From a bacterium 1XD8-76 (lineage in GTDB: Bacteria; Bacillota; Clostridia; Lachnospirales; Lachnospiraceae), in the NCBI GenBank assembly GCA_003611955.1, contig RAZE01000022.1:1-64000 (forward strand): a stretch of 64,000 nt of DNA, in the 5' to 3' direction. The translations under genes and the position numbers were made by a program. A model generated the notes under the pieces. It was given only the letters and a program-made list of their open reading frames with translations. It did not search any database and had not been told where the DNA came from. Positions 17,821 to 27,105 of the stretch are shown here, one piece after another. The first letter of the stretch is position 1. Every line of letters begins with the position of its first letter.

Positions 17821-19485
17821 TTATATTTCGAGTATCAGCACCTGATATCCGCGCATCCGAACAGTGTTCCCCAGTATCGAAAATTCCGGATAATTATTCA
17901 GCAGCACCTTTTTGCAGGAAACGGGAAGTGTCACTTCCTGCTCTTTTCTCTGATAATTTCCGATCACAAGCAGTGTTTTCTCCCCCTTGCGATAGTATGC
18001 CATCAGATTGCGCCGCTCTCTCAAAAACGGTTCAAACGCGCCGTAAACTATGGTCTCCGTGTACTCCGGATCCTTGCGAAGCGCGATCATTCTCCCGTAA
18101 AAATTCAGCACGGAATCCGGATCATCCTGTTCGGCGGCGGCGTTGATCGTTTTATAGTTTGGATTGACGCGAAGCCACGGCGTCCCGTCCGTAAAACCGG
18201 CGTGGGGCTTGTCCGACCACTGCATGGGGGTTCGGGCATTATCGCGGCTATAGCGAGCGACCACCTTCAAAGCTTCCCCGCAGGACAGTCCGGCGGCAAG
18301 CGCAACCCGGTATTCCTCCAGAGAGGAAATATCATCCACTTCTTCGATGGAAGAAAACGGCACGTTTTCCATCCCCAGTTCCTGTCCCTGATAGATAAAC
18401 GGAATCCCCCGAAGCATAAAGTTCAATGCAGCCAGCATTTTTTTGCTCGCCACACAACAGTCTCCCTGGGGGATATAGCAGGAAACTCCTCTGGGCTGAT
18501 CGTGATTTTCTATTATATTCGCCAGAAACCCGATACAGCCGACCTCCTCCTGCGCCTGAAAACAACAGTTTTTATAGTCCTCCGGTGTGATGAGGTCCGC
18601 ATCGTACCAGCCCTTCCCACTCTTGCCGAAGACCGCGGCACTAAAATCAAAAGCACTGGAAAAATAACCGTTTTCGCCGATGAAACCGGGCAGCTCTCCG
18701 GGCTTTTCGGAAAAGACTTCCCCCACGGAAAACGCATCGTATTTCCGGAACGTGCGGTCGCGCATCTCCTCCAAAAATCCCCCGATTCCTTCCGCTTCCG
18801 CCAGCATTGCTTTGACGCTGCACAGTCCGTCCTCCCTGTCCGGCGCATAGTCATGGAAGGGATGCGCTTTCTTGATATTCATGATCGCGTCAATGCGGAA
18901 TCCTCCCAGACCCTTTTCCAGCCACCAATTGATATTTTTGTACACTTCCTCGCGGAGCTCAGGGTTCTCCCAGTTGAGATCCGGCTGCTTTTTGTGGAAC
19001 ACGTGCAGATATTGTCTATTTGTACCCGGCAGATCCTCCCACACCGAGCCGCCGAAGTAAGAGCGCCAGTTGGTGGGGCGCTTCCCCTCCTCTTTTTCCC
19101 GCAGATAGAAAAAATGACCGTATTTTCCGTCCGGATCCTCACAGGCCTTTTGGAACCACTCGTGTTCGTCAGAACAATGGTTCACCACGAGATCCATCAG
19201 AATGTACATATCCCGCTTCTTCGCCTCGGCGATCAGCCGGTCCATATCCTCCATCGTGCCAAAGCGCGGATCAATACCATAGTAATCGGAAATGTCGTAT
19301 CCCTGATCGGCCAGCGGGGAGGGATAACAGGGGGAGAGCCAGACGATATCCACGCCCAGGTCTTTCAGGTAATCCAGTTTACTGATAATGCCGGGGATAT
19401 CTCCGATGCCGTCCCCGTTGGAATCACAAAAACTTTTGGGATAAATCTGATATGCCACTTTGTCGTGCCACCATTTCTTTTCCAT
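17821..19485 (-). CDS. GH13 alpha-glucosidase (oligo-1,6-glucosidase type)
   Basis: This 554-residue protein is a GH13 subfamily 31-like glucosidase of the MalL/TreC type. It starts with WWHDKVAYQIYPKSFCDSNG, has GGFRIDA (nucleophile D199), SVGEVF (acid/base E256) and ENHDQPR (D329), and QGQELGMENV. Likely substrates are isomaltose, sucrose-type sugars or trehalose 6-phosphate; sequence alone does not separate these. AGGAG eight bases before the ATG supports the start. It follows the aldo/keto reductase gene by 23 bases. Confidence 0.92.
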   Translation of the reverse strand: MEKKWWHDKVAYQIYPKSFCDSNGDGIGDIPGIISKLDYLKDLGVDIVWLSPCYPSPLADQGYDISDYYGIDPRFGTMEDMDRLIAEAKKRDMYILMDLVVNHCSDEHEWFQKACEDPDGKYGHFFYLREKEEGKRPTNWRSYFGGSVWEDLPGTNRQYLHVFHKKQPDLNWENPELREEVYKNINWWLEKGLGGFRIDAIMNIKKAHPFHDYAPDREDGLCSVKAMLAEAEGIGGFLEEMRDRTFRKYDAFSVGEVFSEKPGELPGFIGENGYFSSAFDFSAAVFGKSGKGWYDADLITPEDYKNCCFQAQEEVGCIGFLANIIENHDQPRGVSCYIPQGDCCVASKKMLAALNFMLRGIPFIYQGQELGMENVPFSSIEEVDDISSLEEYRVALAAGLSCGEALKVVARYSRDNARTPMQWSDKPHAGFTDGTPWLRVNPNYKTINAAAEQDDPDSVLNFYGRMIALRKDPEYTETIVYGAFEPFLRERRNLMAYYRKGEKTLLVIGNYQRKEQEVTLPVSCKKVLLNNYPEFSILGNTVRMRGYQVLILEI

Positions 19486-19508
19486 GACAGTCTCTCCTCG
19501 TACCCGCC

Positions 19509-20525
19509 TTACCTTGCCGCCAGAATTTCCCTGTAGTCCTCATAGTTCTTCTCAAGCAGCGTCGGCGTATCCAGCCCGTAAGGACATTTCGATTTACACT
19601 TCCCGCAGTGCAGACAGTTTTCGATGCGTTTCATCTTCTCCTGCCACTCAGGCGTCAGCCAGGCCTCCGACGGAGCCCTCCTGAGCATCAGGCTCATCCG
19701 GGCGCTGTTGTTGATCTCGATCCCAACAGGACAGGGCATGCAATAACCGCAGCCGCGGCAGAACTCGCCCAGCAGTTCCTTTCTGTCCTTCTCGATGACA
19801 GCTTTGATCTCCTCCGTCATCACCGGCGGATTATCTATGTAAGATAAAAATTCATCCAGCTCGCTCTCCCGCTGTACGCCCCAGATCGGCAGCACATTGT
19901 CAAACTGTGCAACGTACGCATACGCCGCCGCAGAATTGGTGATCAGGCCGCCCGAGAGCGCCTTCATCGCGATAAAGCCCATATCCGCCTTTTTGCACGC
20001 CTCCACCAGATCCAGATCCTTCTCCGTGGCCAGATAACAGAAAGGAAACTGCAATGTCTCATACAACCCGCTCTCTATGGCTTCCTTCGCTATGTTCAGG
20101 CGATGGTTCGTGATGCCGATATGCCGAACCATGCCCTTTTCCTTCGCCTCCAGCATGGCCTCATATAGTCCGCTCCCATCGCCGGGCTTTGGGCAGAACG
20201 CCGGGTTGTGAAACTGGTACAGATCGATATGGTCTGTCCGCAGGTTTTTCAGCGAAACTTCGATATCTTTCCAGAAACCCTCCGCATTCACCGCCCCGGT
20301 CTTTGTGGCGATGATCACTTTATCCCGCATACCGTCGAAAGCTTCCCCGACTTTCTCCTCACTGTCCGTGTAAAACCTCGCGGTATCAAAGAACCTGACA
20401 CCTTTGTCGTAAGCTTTTCTCAAAAGCTTTACCGCCTCCTCCCTGCTGATCCGCTGGATCGGCAGCGCGCCGAAGGCGTTCTTCTCCACACAAAAACCTG
20501 TTTTTCCCAATGTTACTTTTGACAT
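19509..20525 (-). CDS. aldo/keto reductase with C-terminal 4Fe-4S motifs
   Basis: The first 230 or so residues form an aldo/keto reductase barrel with FDTARFYTDSEEKVGEA (catalytic Tyr), IIATKTG (Lys) and YQFHNP. The last 90 residues carry two cysteine clusters, CRGCGYCMPCP and CLHCGKCKSKCP, which should bind 4Fe-4S clusters. This fused form is widespread in anaerobes and probably moves electrons between ferredoxin-like carriers and NADP-type substrates. AAAGGAG before the ATG at 20525 fixes the start (338 residues). The substrate is unknown. Confidence 0.9.
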   Translation of the reverse strand: MSKVTLGKTGFCVEKNAFGALPIQRISREEAVKLLRKAYDKGVRFFDTARFYTDSEEKVGEAFDGMRDKVIIATKTGAVNAEGFWKDIEVSLKNLRTDHIDLYQFHNPAFCPKPGDGSGLYEAMLEAKEKGMVRHIGITNHRLNIAKEAIESGLYETLQFPFCYLATEKDLDLVEACKKADMGFIAMKALSGGLITNSAAAYAYVAQFDNVLPIWGVQRESELDEFLSYIDNPPVMTEEIKAVIEKDRKELLGEFCRGCGYCMPCPVGIEINNSARMSLMLRRAPSEAWLTPEWQEKMKRIENCLHCGKCKSKCPYGLDTPTLLEKNYEDYREILAAR

Positions 20526-20585
20526 GATCTTCTCCTTTCCTGTCACCGGCTGCTCCGCCACGGCAACTCTCTGTCTCTATCCAAA

Positions 20586-20614
20586 ACTATACAGCAGACA
20601 TACTTTCAAAGTAT
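20586..20614 (-). promoter_or_regulatory. palindrome over a possible promoter of the reductase-GH13 group
   Basis: A 15-base palindrome, ATACTTTCAAAGTAT (20600-20614), lies 17 bases before a TATAGT box (20586-20591) on the minus strand and covers the -35 position, where no consensus box is seen. The arrangement suits an activator-dependent promoter for the aldo/keto reductase gene. It could also be an internal operon feature. Confidence 0.35.
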
Positions 20615-20624
20615 CCTCCAAAAA

Positions 20625-21431
20625 TCAGAACTCGAGCTCCATCCCCGCATAAATCTCCGCCGCCCTATCACCCAGTTCACGCTTCAACAGCTCCATCGCC
20701 CGTTCCCCGGTGCAGTGCCCGGTGTAAACCTTTTCTATACCCGTCTCCCGGATCTTGCCTGCCAGCGCCAGAACCTCCTCGTCCGATGCTCTGTACAGAT
20801 GCAGGCCGCCGATCAGCACATATACTCTTCTCCCCGGAAAAGTCTGTTTTACCTCCTCTATGATATGGTCTGCGCCGCCGTGACAGCAACTGTTGCAGAT
20901 TATCAGCCCTTTATCCGTCTCAAACACAAGGCTCTGTTCGTGGGAAAAATCATCCGGCGTCCAGACGCCGTCAAGGTAACGGTACATCCCGACTTTCTCC
21001 CCCGCCTTCTCAAGCCCCTCCGTCTTATGAGGCACAAGCGTCACGCCGGGCAACAGCTCATAATCCTCCTGCACTCTGATAAACCGATCCGCCCAGGCTT
21101 CCAAAAGCCCTTCTTTGATACCGATATACCTGTCCTTTTTCCTGTCATAACAGTCCGCGCCGCAGCAGTCCCTGATATAACATTTTGCGTTTTTATTCTC
21201 CTGAAAGAAACGTAGAAACCCGTCCGCATGGTCATAGTGGGCATGGGAGAGCACCGCCAGCTCTATTTTCTCCACCGGGATCCCCAACGCTTTCGCATTA
21301 TCCGCAAAAACCCCTGTCGTCCCCGCATCCAGCAGGATCCGGCGCCCCTCATATTCTATGCAGAGCGACAGCCCCCACTCCGCCTGCAGGGTACTTTTTG
21401 TATTATTGTCCACTAAAACTTTTATTCGCAT
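20625..21431 (-). CDS. MBL-fold metallohydrolase
   Basis: The 268-residue protein has the metallo-beta-lactamase motif LSHAHYDHADGF, a late CCHGGADHI histidine and GGLHLYRAS, and TGHCTGERA near the C-terminus. The N-terminal VLVDNNTKSTLQAEWGLSLCIEYEG resembles the subfamily annotated as dihydropterin-aminobenzene phosphate synthase-like, where true function is mostly unproven. It lies about 100 bases upstream of the reductase gene with a palindrome between, so co-transcription is uncertain. The substrate is unknown. Confidence 0.85.
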   Translation of the reverse strand: MRIKVLVDNNTKSTLQAEWGLSLCIEYEGRRILLDAGTTGVFADNAKALGIPVEKIELAVLSHAHYDHADGFLRFFQENKNAKCYIRDCCGADCYDRKKDRYIGIKEGLLEAWADRFIRVQEDYELLPGVTLVPHKTEGLEKAGEKVGMYRYLDGVWTPDDFSHEQSLVFETDKGLIICNSCCHGGADHIIEEVKQTFPGRRVYVLIGGLHLYRASDEEVLALAGKIRETGIEKVYTGHCTGERAMELLKRELGDRAAEIYAGMELEF

Positions 21432-21504
21432 AGCATACCGCCCTCACCCAACGTTTTATTCCATCTCCGAAATCCCATGCAATGGTAAACAGGCCTCCGG
21501 CATG

Positions 21505-21631
21505 TGCACCTCCCCGATAAGGTGCAGCATACCAAACGCCTATTTGATCAGCTGTCATAAATAATTTTTACCATCTCAAATTGCCTTCAGTGCATGCTTT
21601 AAGTTTAGCACGGATATACACAATTTGTCAC
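21505..21631 (-). promoter_or_regulatory. promoter and leader hairpin before the MBL gene
   Basis: GTGACA (21626-21631) and TAAACT (21602-21607) with an 18-base spacer form a plausible minus-strand promoter. The leader, about 165 nt, contains a seven-pair hairpin TGCACCT/AGGTGCA (21505-21526) with an eight-base loop and no U tract. Just upstream, 21637-21655 is a six-pair hairpin that may weakly end the GH36 transcript. Nothing else is seen in the 21432-21669 gap. Confidence 0.4.
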
Positions 21632-21669
21632 GAAATATCTCACAGGTTTTGAGATTCCATTCAGACTCT

Positions 21670-23775
21670 TTATCCCAGATACACCGCCACGGCTTCCCAG
21701 TTCTCCTTCGGCCTCCAGCGCAGCATTCTCTCTTCAATCCACAGATTCTCCGCCGTACAGAGTCCCTCCGCATATACCTCCGCCATGCTCTCCGGACATC
21801 CCTCCGGCAGAGGGATCCCGATCACCTCCGGCAGCTCCCCGCCGAACGTATGGAGCACCGCACAGGCCACTTTGTCTTTTCCAATCCGTATCAGACCCTG
21901 CCACCCTTTCGGATGTCTGGCACTCTTGATTTTTGGTCCGAACCGGTGAGAGATCCCGTTTTTGATAACAGGTGCTATTTTATGATAGAACGCAATTCCT
22001 CTGTCGATCGCATCCCACTGTTTCTCCGTCAGCTCCGTCACATCCCCGGAGATGCACATCCGCCCCAGAAACGTATTTGCCACCGAGTAAACAATCCTCT
22101 TTATGGAATCCTCCTGTCTGATCACAGCCCAGATCTGGCTCTGTGCCGGATGGATCAGCCTGTGCAGGTTCGCCGCGATGACCGGGATCTCCGGGCACTC
22201 GTGAGCGTCCGAGAAGGACGCCATGCTCATCCGCCCCATAAGTCCGGGCTCCAGCCTGTGTCCGCCCGAAGAACAGTTCTCCAGCACAATACCAGGAATC
22301 TCCCGCTTCACCTTCTCGATAAAGTCCGCTGCCGCCTCCATATTCTGCCGCAGACCCTCGCCCAGGGACTCCGCCCCGTCGCAGCCCATGCCGATGGTCT
22401 CGTTATAATCGATCTTCATGTAACCGAAACCATATTTTTTTAACGTCCCGATCACCTTCTTCGTCAGATACTCCTGCACCCAGGGATCCCGCATATCCCA
22501 GAACCGGCGGAAATAGCTGGTCAGCGCTGCGCCGTCCTTTTTGAGCAGATGCGCTGTATCCTGATAGGCCCTCGCCGCCCTTCCCACGGTCTCGATCTCA
22601 AACCAGAGTCCCGGCACCATTCCCGCATCCCGGATGGCCTGCGTGGTTTTCTCAAGCCCCTCCGGAAACAGCGTCTCTGACACTTTGTAATCCCCCATAC
22701 CGATATCCCAGGGCACGCCGTCCTCCTCATACCAGCCGCAGTCGATCACGAAGTACTGAAAACCTCTCCCCCGGATGCTGTCCAATATCTTCTGAATGTT
22801 TTCATGGGACGGATTCCCCCATGTGGTACAGTACTCATTGAACAACACCGGAAGCCCCTGCTCCGACTCCGGCGCCCTCTCAAAACCCTCCAGCGCCGCC
22901 CTTGTCAGTCTTTCCGCAAAGACATCCAGAGAGTCCGTATGGGCCGCGGAGACGATCGCCTCCGGCGTATCAAAGCTTTCCCCTGTCTCAAGCGTCTTCA
23001 TCCAGTGTCCGAAATCCCGGTCCGCCAGTCCGCCGCTCAGGGCAAGCCCCTCGTCCTTCCGGTACAGCTCCATCTGCCAGGAAGCGTGGTGGGCGATCTG
23101 CGCTCCCCAGAACACATGGTGCTCCGCATCCTCCACCGCCGCGAACGGAAAGAATTTATTCACCGGCATGGAACCCGCCTGCCCGAACTTCTCGCACCGC
23201 ACCGCATGGGGTTCCCAGGCCGGCTCCAGCTGCAGATCCTCCGCGGCGATCCGCTCCATCCGCCCCTCCTGGCTCCACACGCTCCTTGCGCGATATATAA
23301 AAAGCCGCTCGTGCCCGTCCCCCCTCTGATAGGGCGAGAGATTTCCCAGCGAAAAACTCTCAAACATCTCCATAGTCAACGGTTCTTTCCCGGTATTTTT
23401 CAGGGTACAGAAAATCCGCACATAGGAATCTCCCTGCCGCCAGCTCAGACGGTGCACCACCTCATATTTCCCCGGTGCCTCCATCACGGTCTCTATCGTC
23501 AGTCTACCGTCCTCATCCGCCGCACGCTGCTCTCTGAACGTAAGCCTGCGCACGCTCTCCCCGTTGCGCATGGAATTTCCCATCGCGTAGGCCTCGTTGT
23601 AAATATCCCCGGTGAACTTCACCTGCACCAGCGAATCCACCGCCTCCTTCTTCTCATAAAGCTCCTCAAGCGGCAGATCCGCCGGCAGCAGCATCAGACC
23701 GACCTGCTTTTTCTCCGCATCCGTCACATACCGCGCCACCATATCCCCCAGGGAATAATCCTTCAAAATCTCCAT
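21670..23775 (-). CDS. GH36 alpha-galactosidase
   Basis: This cytoplasmic enzyme of about 701 residues should release galactose from raffinose-type alpha-galactosides. The GH36 nucleophile motif YMKIDYN (about D456), CSSGGHR and the acid/base SDAHE (about D523) are present, after an N-terminal beta-supersandwich. The ATG at 23775 has GAGGA eight to nine bases upstream; a GTG at 23790 overlapping the permease stop has poor spacing. As the last gene after two permeases, it defines the likely substrate of the importer. Confidence 0.93.
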   Translation of the reverse strand: MEILKDYSLGDMVARYVTDAEKKQVGLMLLPADLPLEELYEKKEAVDSLVQVKFTGDIYNEAYAMGNSMRNGESVRRLTFREQRAADEDGRLTIETVMEAPGKYEVVHRLSWRQGDSYVRIFCTLKNTGKEPLTMEMFESFSLGNLSPYQRGDGHERLFIYRARSVWSQEGRMERIAAEDLQLEPAWEPHAVRCEKFGQAGSMPVNKFFPFAAVEDAEHHVFWGAQIAHHASWQMELYRKDEGLALSGGLADRDFGHWMKTLETGESFDTPEAIVSAAHTDSLDVFAERLTRAALEGFERAPESEQGLPVLFNEYCTTWGNPSHENIQKILDSIRGRGFQYFVIDCGWYEEDGVPWDIGMGDYKVSETLFPEGLEKTTQAIRDAGMVPGLWFEIETVGRAARAYQDTAHLLKKDGAALTSYFRRFWDMRDPWVQEYLTKKVIGTLKKYGFGYMKIDYNETIGMGCDGAESLGEGLRQNMEAAADFIEKVKREIPGIVLENCSSGGHRLEPGLMGRMSMASFSDAHECPEIPVIAANLHRLIHPAQSQIWAVIRQEDSIKRIVYSVANTFLGRMCISGDVTELTEKQWDAIDRGIAFYHKIAPVIKNGISHRFGPKIKSARHPKGWQGLIRIGKDKVACAVLHTFGGELPEVIGIPLPEGCPESMAEVYAEGLCTAENLWIEERMLRWRPKENWEAVAVYLG

Positions 23776-23786
23776 TCTATACTTCC

Positions 23787-24659
23787 TCACCCTTTCACCG
23801 CTCCAACTGTCATACCCTTGATAAAATACTTCTGCAGACTCAAAAACAGTATCGCAATCGGCAGTACCGAGATCACGATCGCCGCCATCGCCGTCGTATA
23901 GTCGCTGCTCTGCGCCGAAAACAGCGACTGGATCGCCACCGTCAGCGTCTTTAACTGCTTCTTGCTCACATACAGGCTCGCCAGCAGGTAATCATTCCAG
24001 ATCTGAAAGGACTGCATGATGACAAGCGTTGCCATCGCCGGCTTTAACAATGGAAGCACCACCGAAAAGTAGGTCCGAAACACCGAACACCCGTCGATCC
24101 GCGCCGCCTCCTCCAGCTCCAGCGGCACCGTGGACATAAAACTGTTCATCAGGAAAACACCGAAGGATACCCCGGTCGCCACATACATAAAGATGATGCC
24201 GTGCCTCGTGTTGGTCAGATTCAGCCTAAACCCGATCATATAGATCGGCAGAAACAGCGCCTGGTAGGGAATCAAAATTCCCACTATAAAATAGATATAG
24301 GCGAACTTAAAAAACTTCCTGCTGCACCGGGCGATCGCCCAGGCCGTCATCCCGCATAAAAGCGCCAGGATCAGCACGCTTGTCACCGTATAGAACAGCG
24401 TATTGACAAAAGTCGTCCCCAGATCCAACTTCTTGAACGCCGCCGCGTAGTTGTCAAAATTCAGACTCTCCGGCAACGCCAGAGGACTGCTCAGATAGAG
24501 TTCCCTCTTGCCCTTAAAGGAATAATTCAGGATGATGAACAGCGGCGCGATAAACAGAACCGCCGCAAGCGTCATTATGATCTGGACCGCAAGCGTCCCC
24601 TTCGTGTATGGCTGGGACGGCACAAACTCTTTCTCTTTTTTCTTTTTCCCAATACTCAT
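23787..24659 (-). CDS. sugar ABC transporter permease (MalG type)
   Basis: A 290-residue inner-membrane permease with six predicted helices. The EAA loop ELEEAARIDGCSVFRTYFSVVLPLLKPA, which contacts the ATPase, and the C-terminal FIKGMTVGAVKG ending are typical of the CUT1 MalG group. No ATPase gene is in the locus, so a shared MsmX-like subunit is expected elsewhere. The ATG at 24659 overlaps the upstream stop (TGATG); a GTG at 24662 with ideal spacing to AAGGAGG is the alternative. Confidence 0.93.
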   Translation of the reverse strand: MSIGKKKKEKEFVPSQPYTKGTLAVQIIMTLAAVLFIAPLFIILNYSFKGKRELYLSSPLALPESLNFDNYAAAFKKLDLGTTFVNTLFYTVTSVLILALLCGMTAWAIARCSRKFFKFAYIYFIVGILIPYQALFLPIYMIGFRLNLTNTRHGIIFMYVATGVSFGVFLMNSFMSTVPLELEEAARIDGCSVFRTYFSVVLPLLKPAMATLVIMQSFQIWNDYLLASLYVSKKQLKTLTVAIQSLFSAQSSDYTTAMAAIVISVLPIAILFLSLQKYFIKGMTVGAVKG

Positions 24660-25552
24660 CACACCTGTACCTCCTTCTTTTTCAATCCCTTCACCTGGAT
24701 CATCGCCACCATGAGAAGCACCAGCACAAGCGTCACGGACATGGCGCAGCCGTAACCGTACTGCCTGCCATTGATCGCCGTCGTGTACGTCTGATAGATC
24801 ACGGACGTGGAAGCTCTGCCCGGCCCGCCCTTCGTGGAGGAGACAAGCAGATCATAGACTTTCAGCGAACCCGTCGTGATGCCCACCACGCAGATCGTGA
24901 TCGCCGGCGCCAGCATCGGCAGCGTCACATTGATAAACCGGCTCACCGGCCCCGCGCCGTCCACCTTCGCCGCCTCGTGGAGATCCCCCGGTACCGACTG
25001 AAGCCCCGCCAGATAGATGAGCATCCAGTACCCGATCCACTGCCAGTTGTTGGCGATCAAAAGCCCTCTGAGCACCGTTCTCTTTTCCCCGAACAACAGA
25101 AAATTGATATTGGTCCCCAGCGCCTCGTTGAGCGCCGGCAGCACATTGGAAAACATCTTCAGCCACACGAAGCCTACCACCAGGGCGCTGATCAGACAGG
25201 GCACAAACAGCACCGTCCTGTAGACCTTCTGCGCCTTGATGCCGGAGTCCAGCGCCACCGCAAACAACAGCGCCACCACATTCTGAATGATCGTGTTCCA
25301 GATCGTAAAGCGCAGCGTAAACCACCAGGCGTTCCTGAACTCGGGATCTTTTATCAGATCGACATAATTCTGAAACGCTACAAAGGGTTTCTCCGCCGAC
25401 ATACCGTCCCAGCTCGTAAACGAGTAGCGGACTGCCAGAACAAGCGGCACAATCAGTCCTATCGTAAAAATGACGAGTCCCGGAAGTACCATCAGAAAAT
25501 ACTGCCTGGACATCTTCTTCTCCATATAGCTTATCTTTTTTTTCTCTTTCAT
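24659..25552 (-). CDS. sugar ABC transporter permease (MalF type)
   Basis: The 297-residue permease has six hydrophobic segments, an N-terminal basic stretch and the EAA motif DLHEAAKVDGAGPVSRFINVTLPMLAPA. LIANNWQWIGYWMLIYLAGLQSVP and the GGPGRASTSVIYQTY loop are characteristic of CUT1 MalF/MsmF permeases. It pairs with the overlapping MalG-type gene. The gap before it holds an intrinsic terminator, so its expression is probably lower than that of the binding protein. Confidence 0.93.
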   Translation of the reverse strand: MKEKKKISYMEKKMSRQYFLMVLPGLVIFTIGLIVPLVLAVRYSFTSWDGMSAEKPFVAFQNYVDLIKDPEFRNAWWFTLRFTIWNTIIQNVVALLFAVALDSGIKAQKVYRTVLFVPCLISALVVGFVWLKMFSNVLPALNEALGTNINFLLFGEKRTVLRGLLIANNWQWIGYWMLIYLAGLQSVPGDLHEAAKVDGAGPVSRFINVTLPMLAPAITICVVGITTGSLKVYDLLVSSTKGGPGRASTSVIYQTYTTAINGRQYGYGCAMSVTLVLVLLMVAMIQVKGLKKKEVQV

Positions 25553-25594
25553 AAGCTTACATCTCTCTTTCCCCAGTCATAAACATGCTTCATG

Positions 25595-25624
25595 AAAAAA
25601 GGGGAAAAGCCTCCGCCTCTCCCC
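25595..25624 (-). terminator. terminator between binding protein and permeases
   Basis: Positions 25601-25610 pair with 25615-25624 in a ten-base stem (two G-U pairs) with a four-base GGAG loop, followed on the minus strand by six Ts. It lies 15 bases after the binding-protein stop. Partial readthrough would give more binding protein than permease, a common arrangement in importer operons. Confidence 0.85.
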
Positions 25625-25638
25625 TCTCATAGTATCGT

Positions 25639-26982
25639 TTAGTTCGCGGAACTTGCGTCCACTCTGCCGTCGGAAGCTTTCAGACAATCCTCAAAGGATT
25701 CGTCGCCCTGCAGCCATGCCGCGATGTCTTTCGCGTTCTCCTCCTGGAAACCGCCCCATACGAGCTGGTTGTTCCCGAGCGTCACGTCCACGATCATGCC
25801 GTCCGCCGCATATGCGTCGATATCAGCCTGGCTGGGATTTGTGAAAGTAGGAGTCACGTCTTTCAGCATGGAAGCTGTCTTTGTGTAGTCCAGGATCTCC
25901 ACCGCCAGTTCCTTGTCGGATGTCAGTACATCCAGCACCTTATTTACAGCATCCTGATGCTCTGTAGCCGCACTTGTCATGATCGTGATATTCGGCTCAA
26001 AGATCAGCCTGGAATCGCCGGTCTGGTTCGGGAACGGGAAGATACCGAAGTCAAAACTTTCATCGATATCCAGGAAGTTCTGGATCGACCAGGAACCGGA
26101 AACCTTCATCGCCGCTTCGCCAAGCACCATCTTCGCATCGCAGTCTGTCTGCTCTGTGGAGAATGTCTCGGGATAGGTGTTGTCGAAGATCAGCTTGTTG
26201 TATGTATAAGCCGTCTGCGCCGCTTCATCTTCCGAGAAGGACACTTCGCCTGCGCGGAACTTGTCGCCCCATGTGGGATCGTTGTTGAACACATCGTTCA
26301 TCATGAACTGCATGGTCACATTGCCGATGGACCAGGTATCTACCATGTGGCTCGCGAAAGGTGTAATGCCCTTTGCGTTGCAGTCGTCGATGATCGCCTG
26401 TAAATCCTCCTGTGTCTTCGGCACTTCCCAGCCGTTCTCGGCGAACATCGTCTTGTTGTAGTAGACGCCCTGATACAGCGCGTTGTACACGAGGCCGTAT
26501 GTCTTGCCGTCGATGGTCACGTTCTCCCTCGCCGCATCCAGGCCCTTGTCCAGATAAGACGCGTCGATCTCGCCCAGAATTCCCTGCGGTGCGTAAGTCG
26601 CCACGTCCTGAGCCTTGCCGATCATGATATCGGGCAGGCCGGACTGCATATACTGCTGCATCTTCGGCTGGAAATCATTGCCCCAGTCCACGCATTCCCA
26701 CTCCAGAGTCACTTCGGGATACTTTGCCGCCAGAGCCTCATCGATCATATCCTCGATCCCCGCGTCCGTTGTGGACTGACCTGCCAGTACGGTCAGAGTC
26801 ACAGCCTCGCCGGAAGAGCTCTCCGCCGCCGGTGCCTCCGCCTCAGCGTCTCCGCTCTCCTCCGCGGGCGCCTCCGCCGCCGGCGCTTCTTCAGCAGGCG
26901 CTTCCGAATTGCCGCAGCCTGCTAAAAGCCCTGCTGTCATACAGGTTGCAAGAAGTAAACTCAGTAAACTTTTCTTTTTCAT
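25639..26982 (-). CDS. sugar ABC transporter substrate-binding lipoprotein
   Basis: A 447-residue lipoprotein with a signal peptide and lipobox LLAGC (lipidated Cys23), then an acidic, A/E/P-rich linker at about residues 26-58, then a bacterial extracellular solute-binding domain of family 1 with YNALYQGVYYNKTMFAENGW. It would capture the oligosaccharide outside the membrane. The adjacent GH36 gene points to alpha-galactosides such as raffinose or melibiose, an inference. GGAGGAAGG lies just before the ATG. The gene has its own regulated promoter region at 27044-27105. Confidence 0.93.
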   Translation of the reverse strand: MKKKSLLSLLLATCMTAGLLAGCGNSEAPAEEAPAAEAPAEESGDAEAEAPAAESSSGEAVTLTVLAGQSTTDAGIEDMIDEALAAKYPEVTLEWECVDWGNDFQPKMQQYMQSGLPDIMIGKAQDVATYAPQGILGEIDASYLDKGLDAARENVTIDGKTYGLVYNALYQGVYYNKTMFAENGWEVPKTQEDLQAIIDDCNAKGITPFASHMVDTWSIGNVTMQFMMNDVFNNDPTWGDKFRAGEVSFSEDEAAQTAYTYNKLIFDNTYPETFSTEQTDCDAKMVLGEAAMKVSGSWSIQNFLDIDESFDFGIFPFPNQTGDSRLIFEPNITIMTSAATEHQDAVNKVLDVLTSDKELAVEILDYTKTASMLKDVTPTFTNPSQADIDAYAADGMIVDVTLGNNQLVWGGFQEENAKDIAAWLQGDESFEDCLKASDGRVDASSAN

Positions 26983-27043
26983 TTTCCTTCCTCCATTTCG
27001 TTTTTTACGACAGCCGCCTGGAACTGCCGCTTTTGATGATTTT

Positions 27044-27105
27044 ATTATAATAAAAACAAGAGAGGTACAATTAGGAAAAATTTGAAAATTTCAGTTGGAT
27101 TTTTC
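27044..27105 (-). promoter_or_regulatory. regulated promoter of the alpha-galactoside binding protein gene
   Basis: A perfect TATAAT (27044-27049) has no good -35 box. Instead, two similar heptamers on the plus strand, ATTAGGA (27070-27076) and AGTTGGA (27093-27099), lie 23 bases apart, the inner one at the -35 position. The outer one is inside a 14-base motif (27092-27105) repeated exactly before the kinase gene at 30521-30534. This layout fits an AraC-type activator, presumably the neighbouring YesN-type regulator. Confidence 0.5.

Noticed and set aside
17803-19536. Open frame of 577 codons on the plus strand
   Set aside because: It is the mirror of the GH13 gene, which has complete catalytic motifs; the plus-strand product has no recognisable domain.
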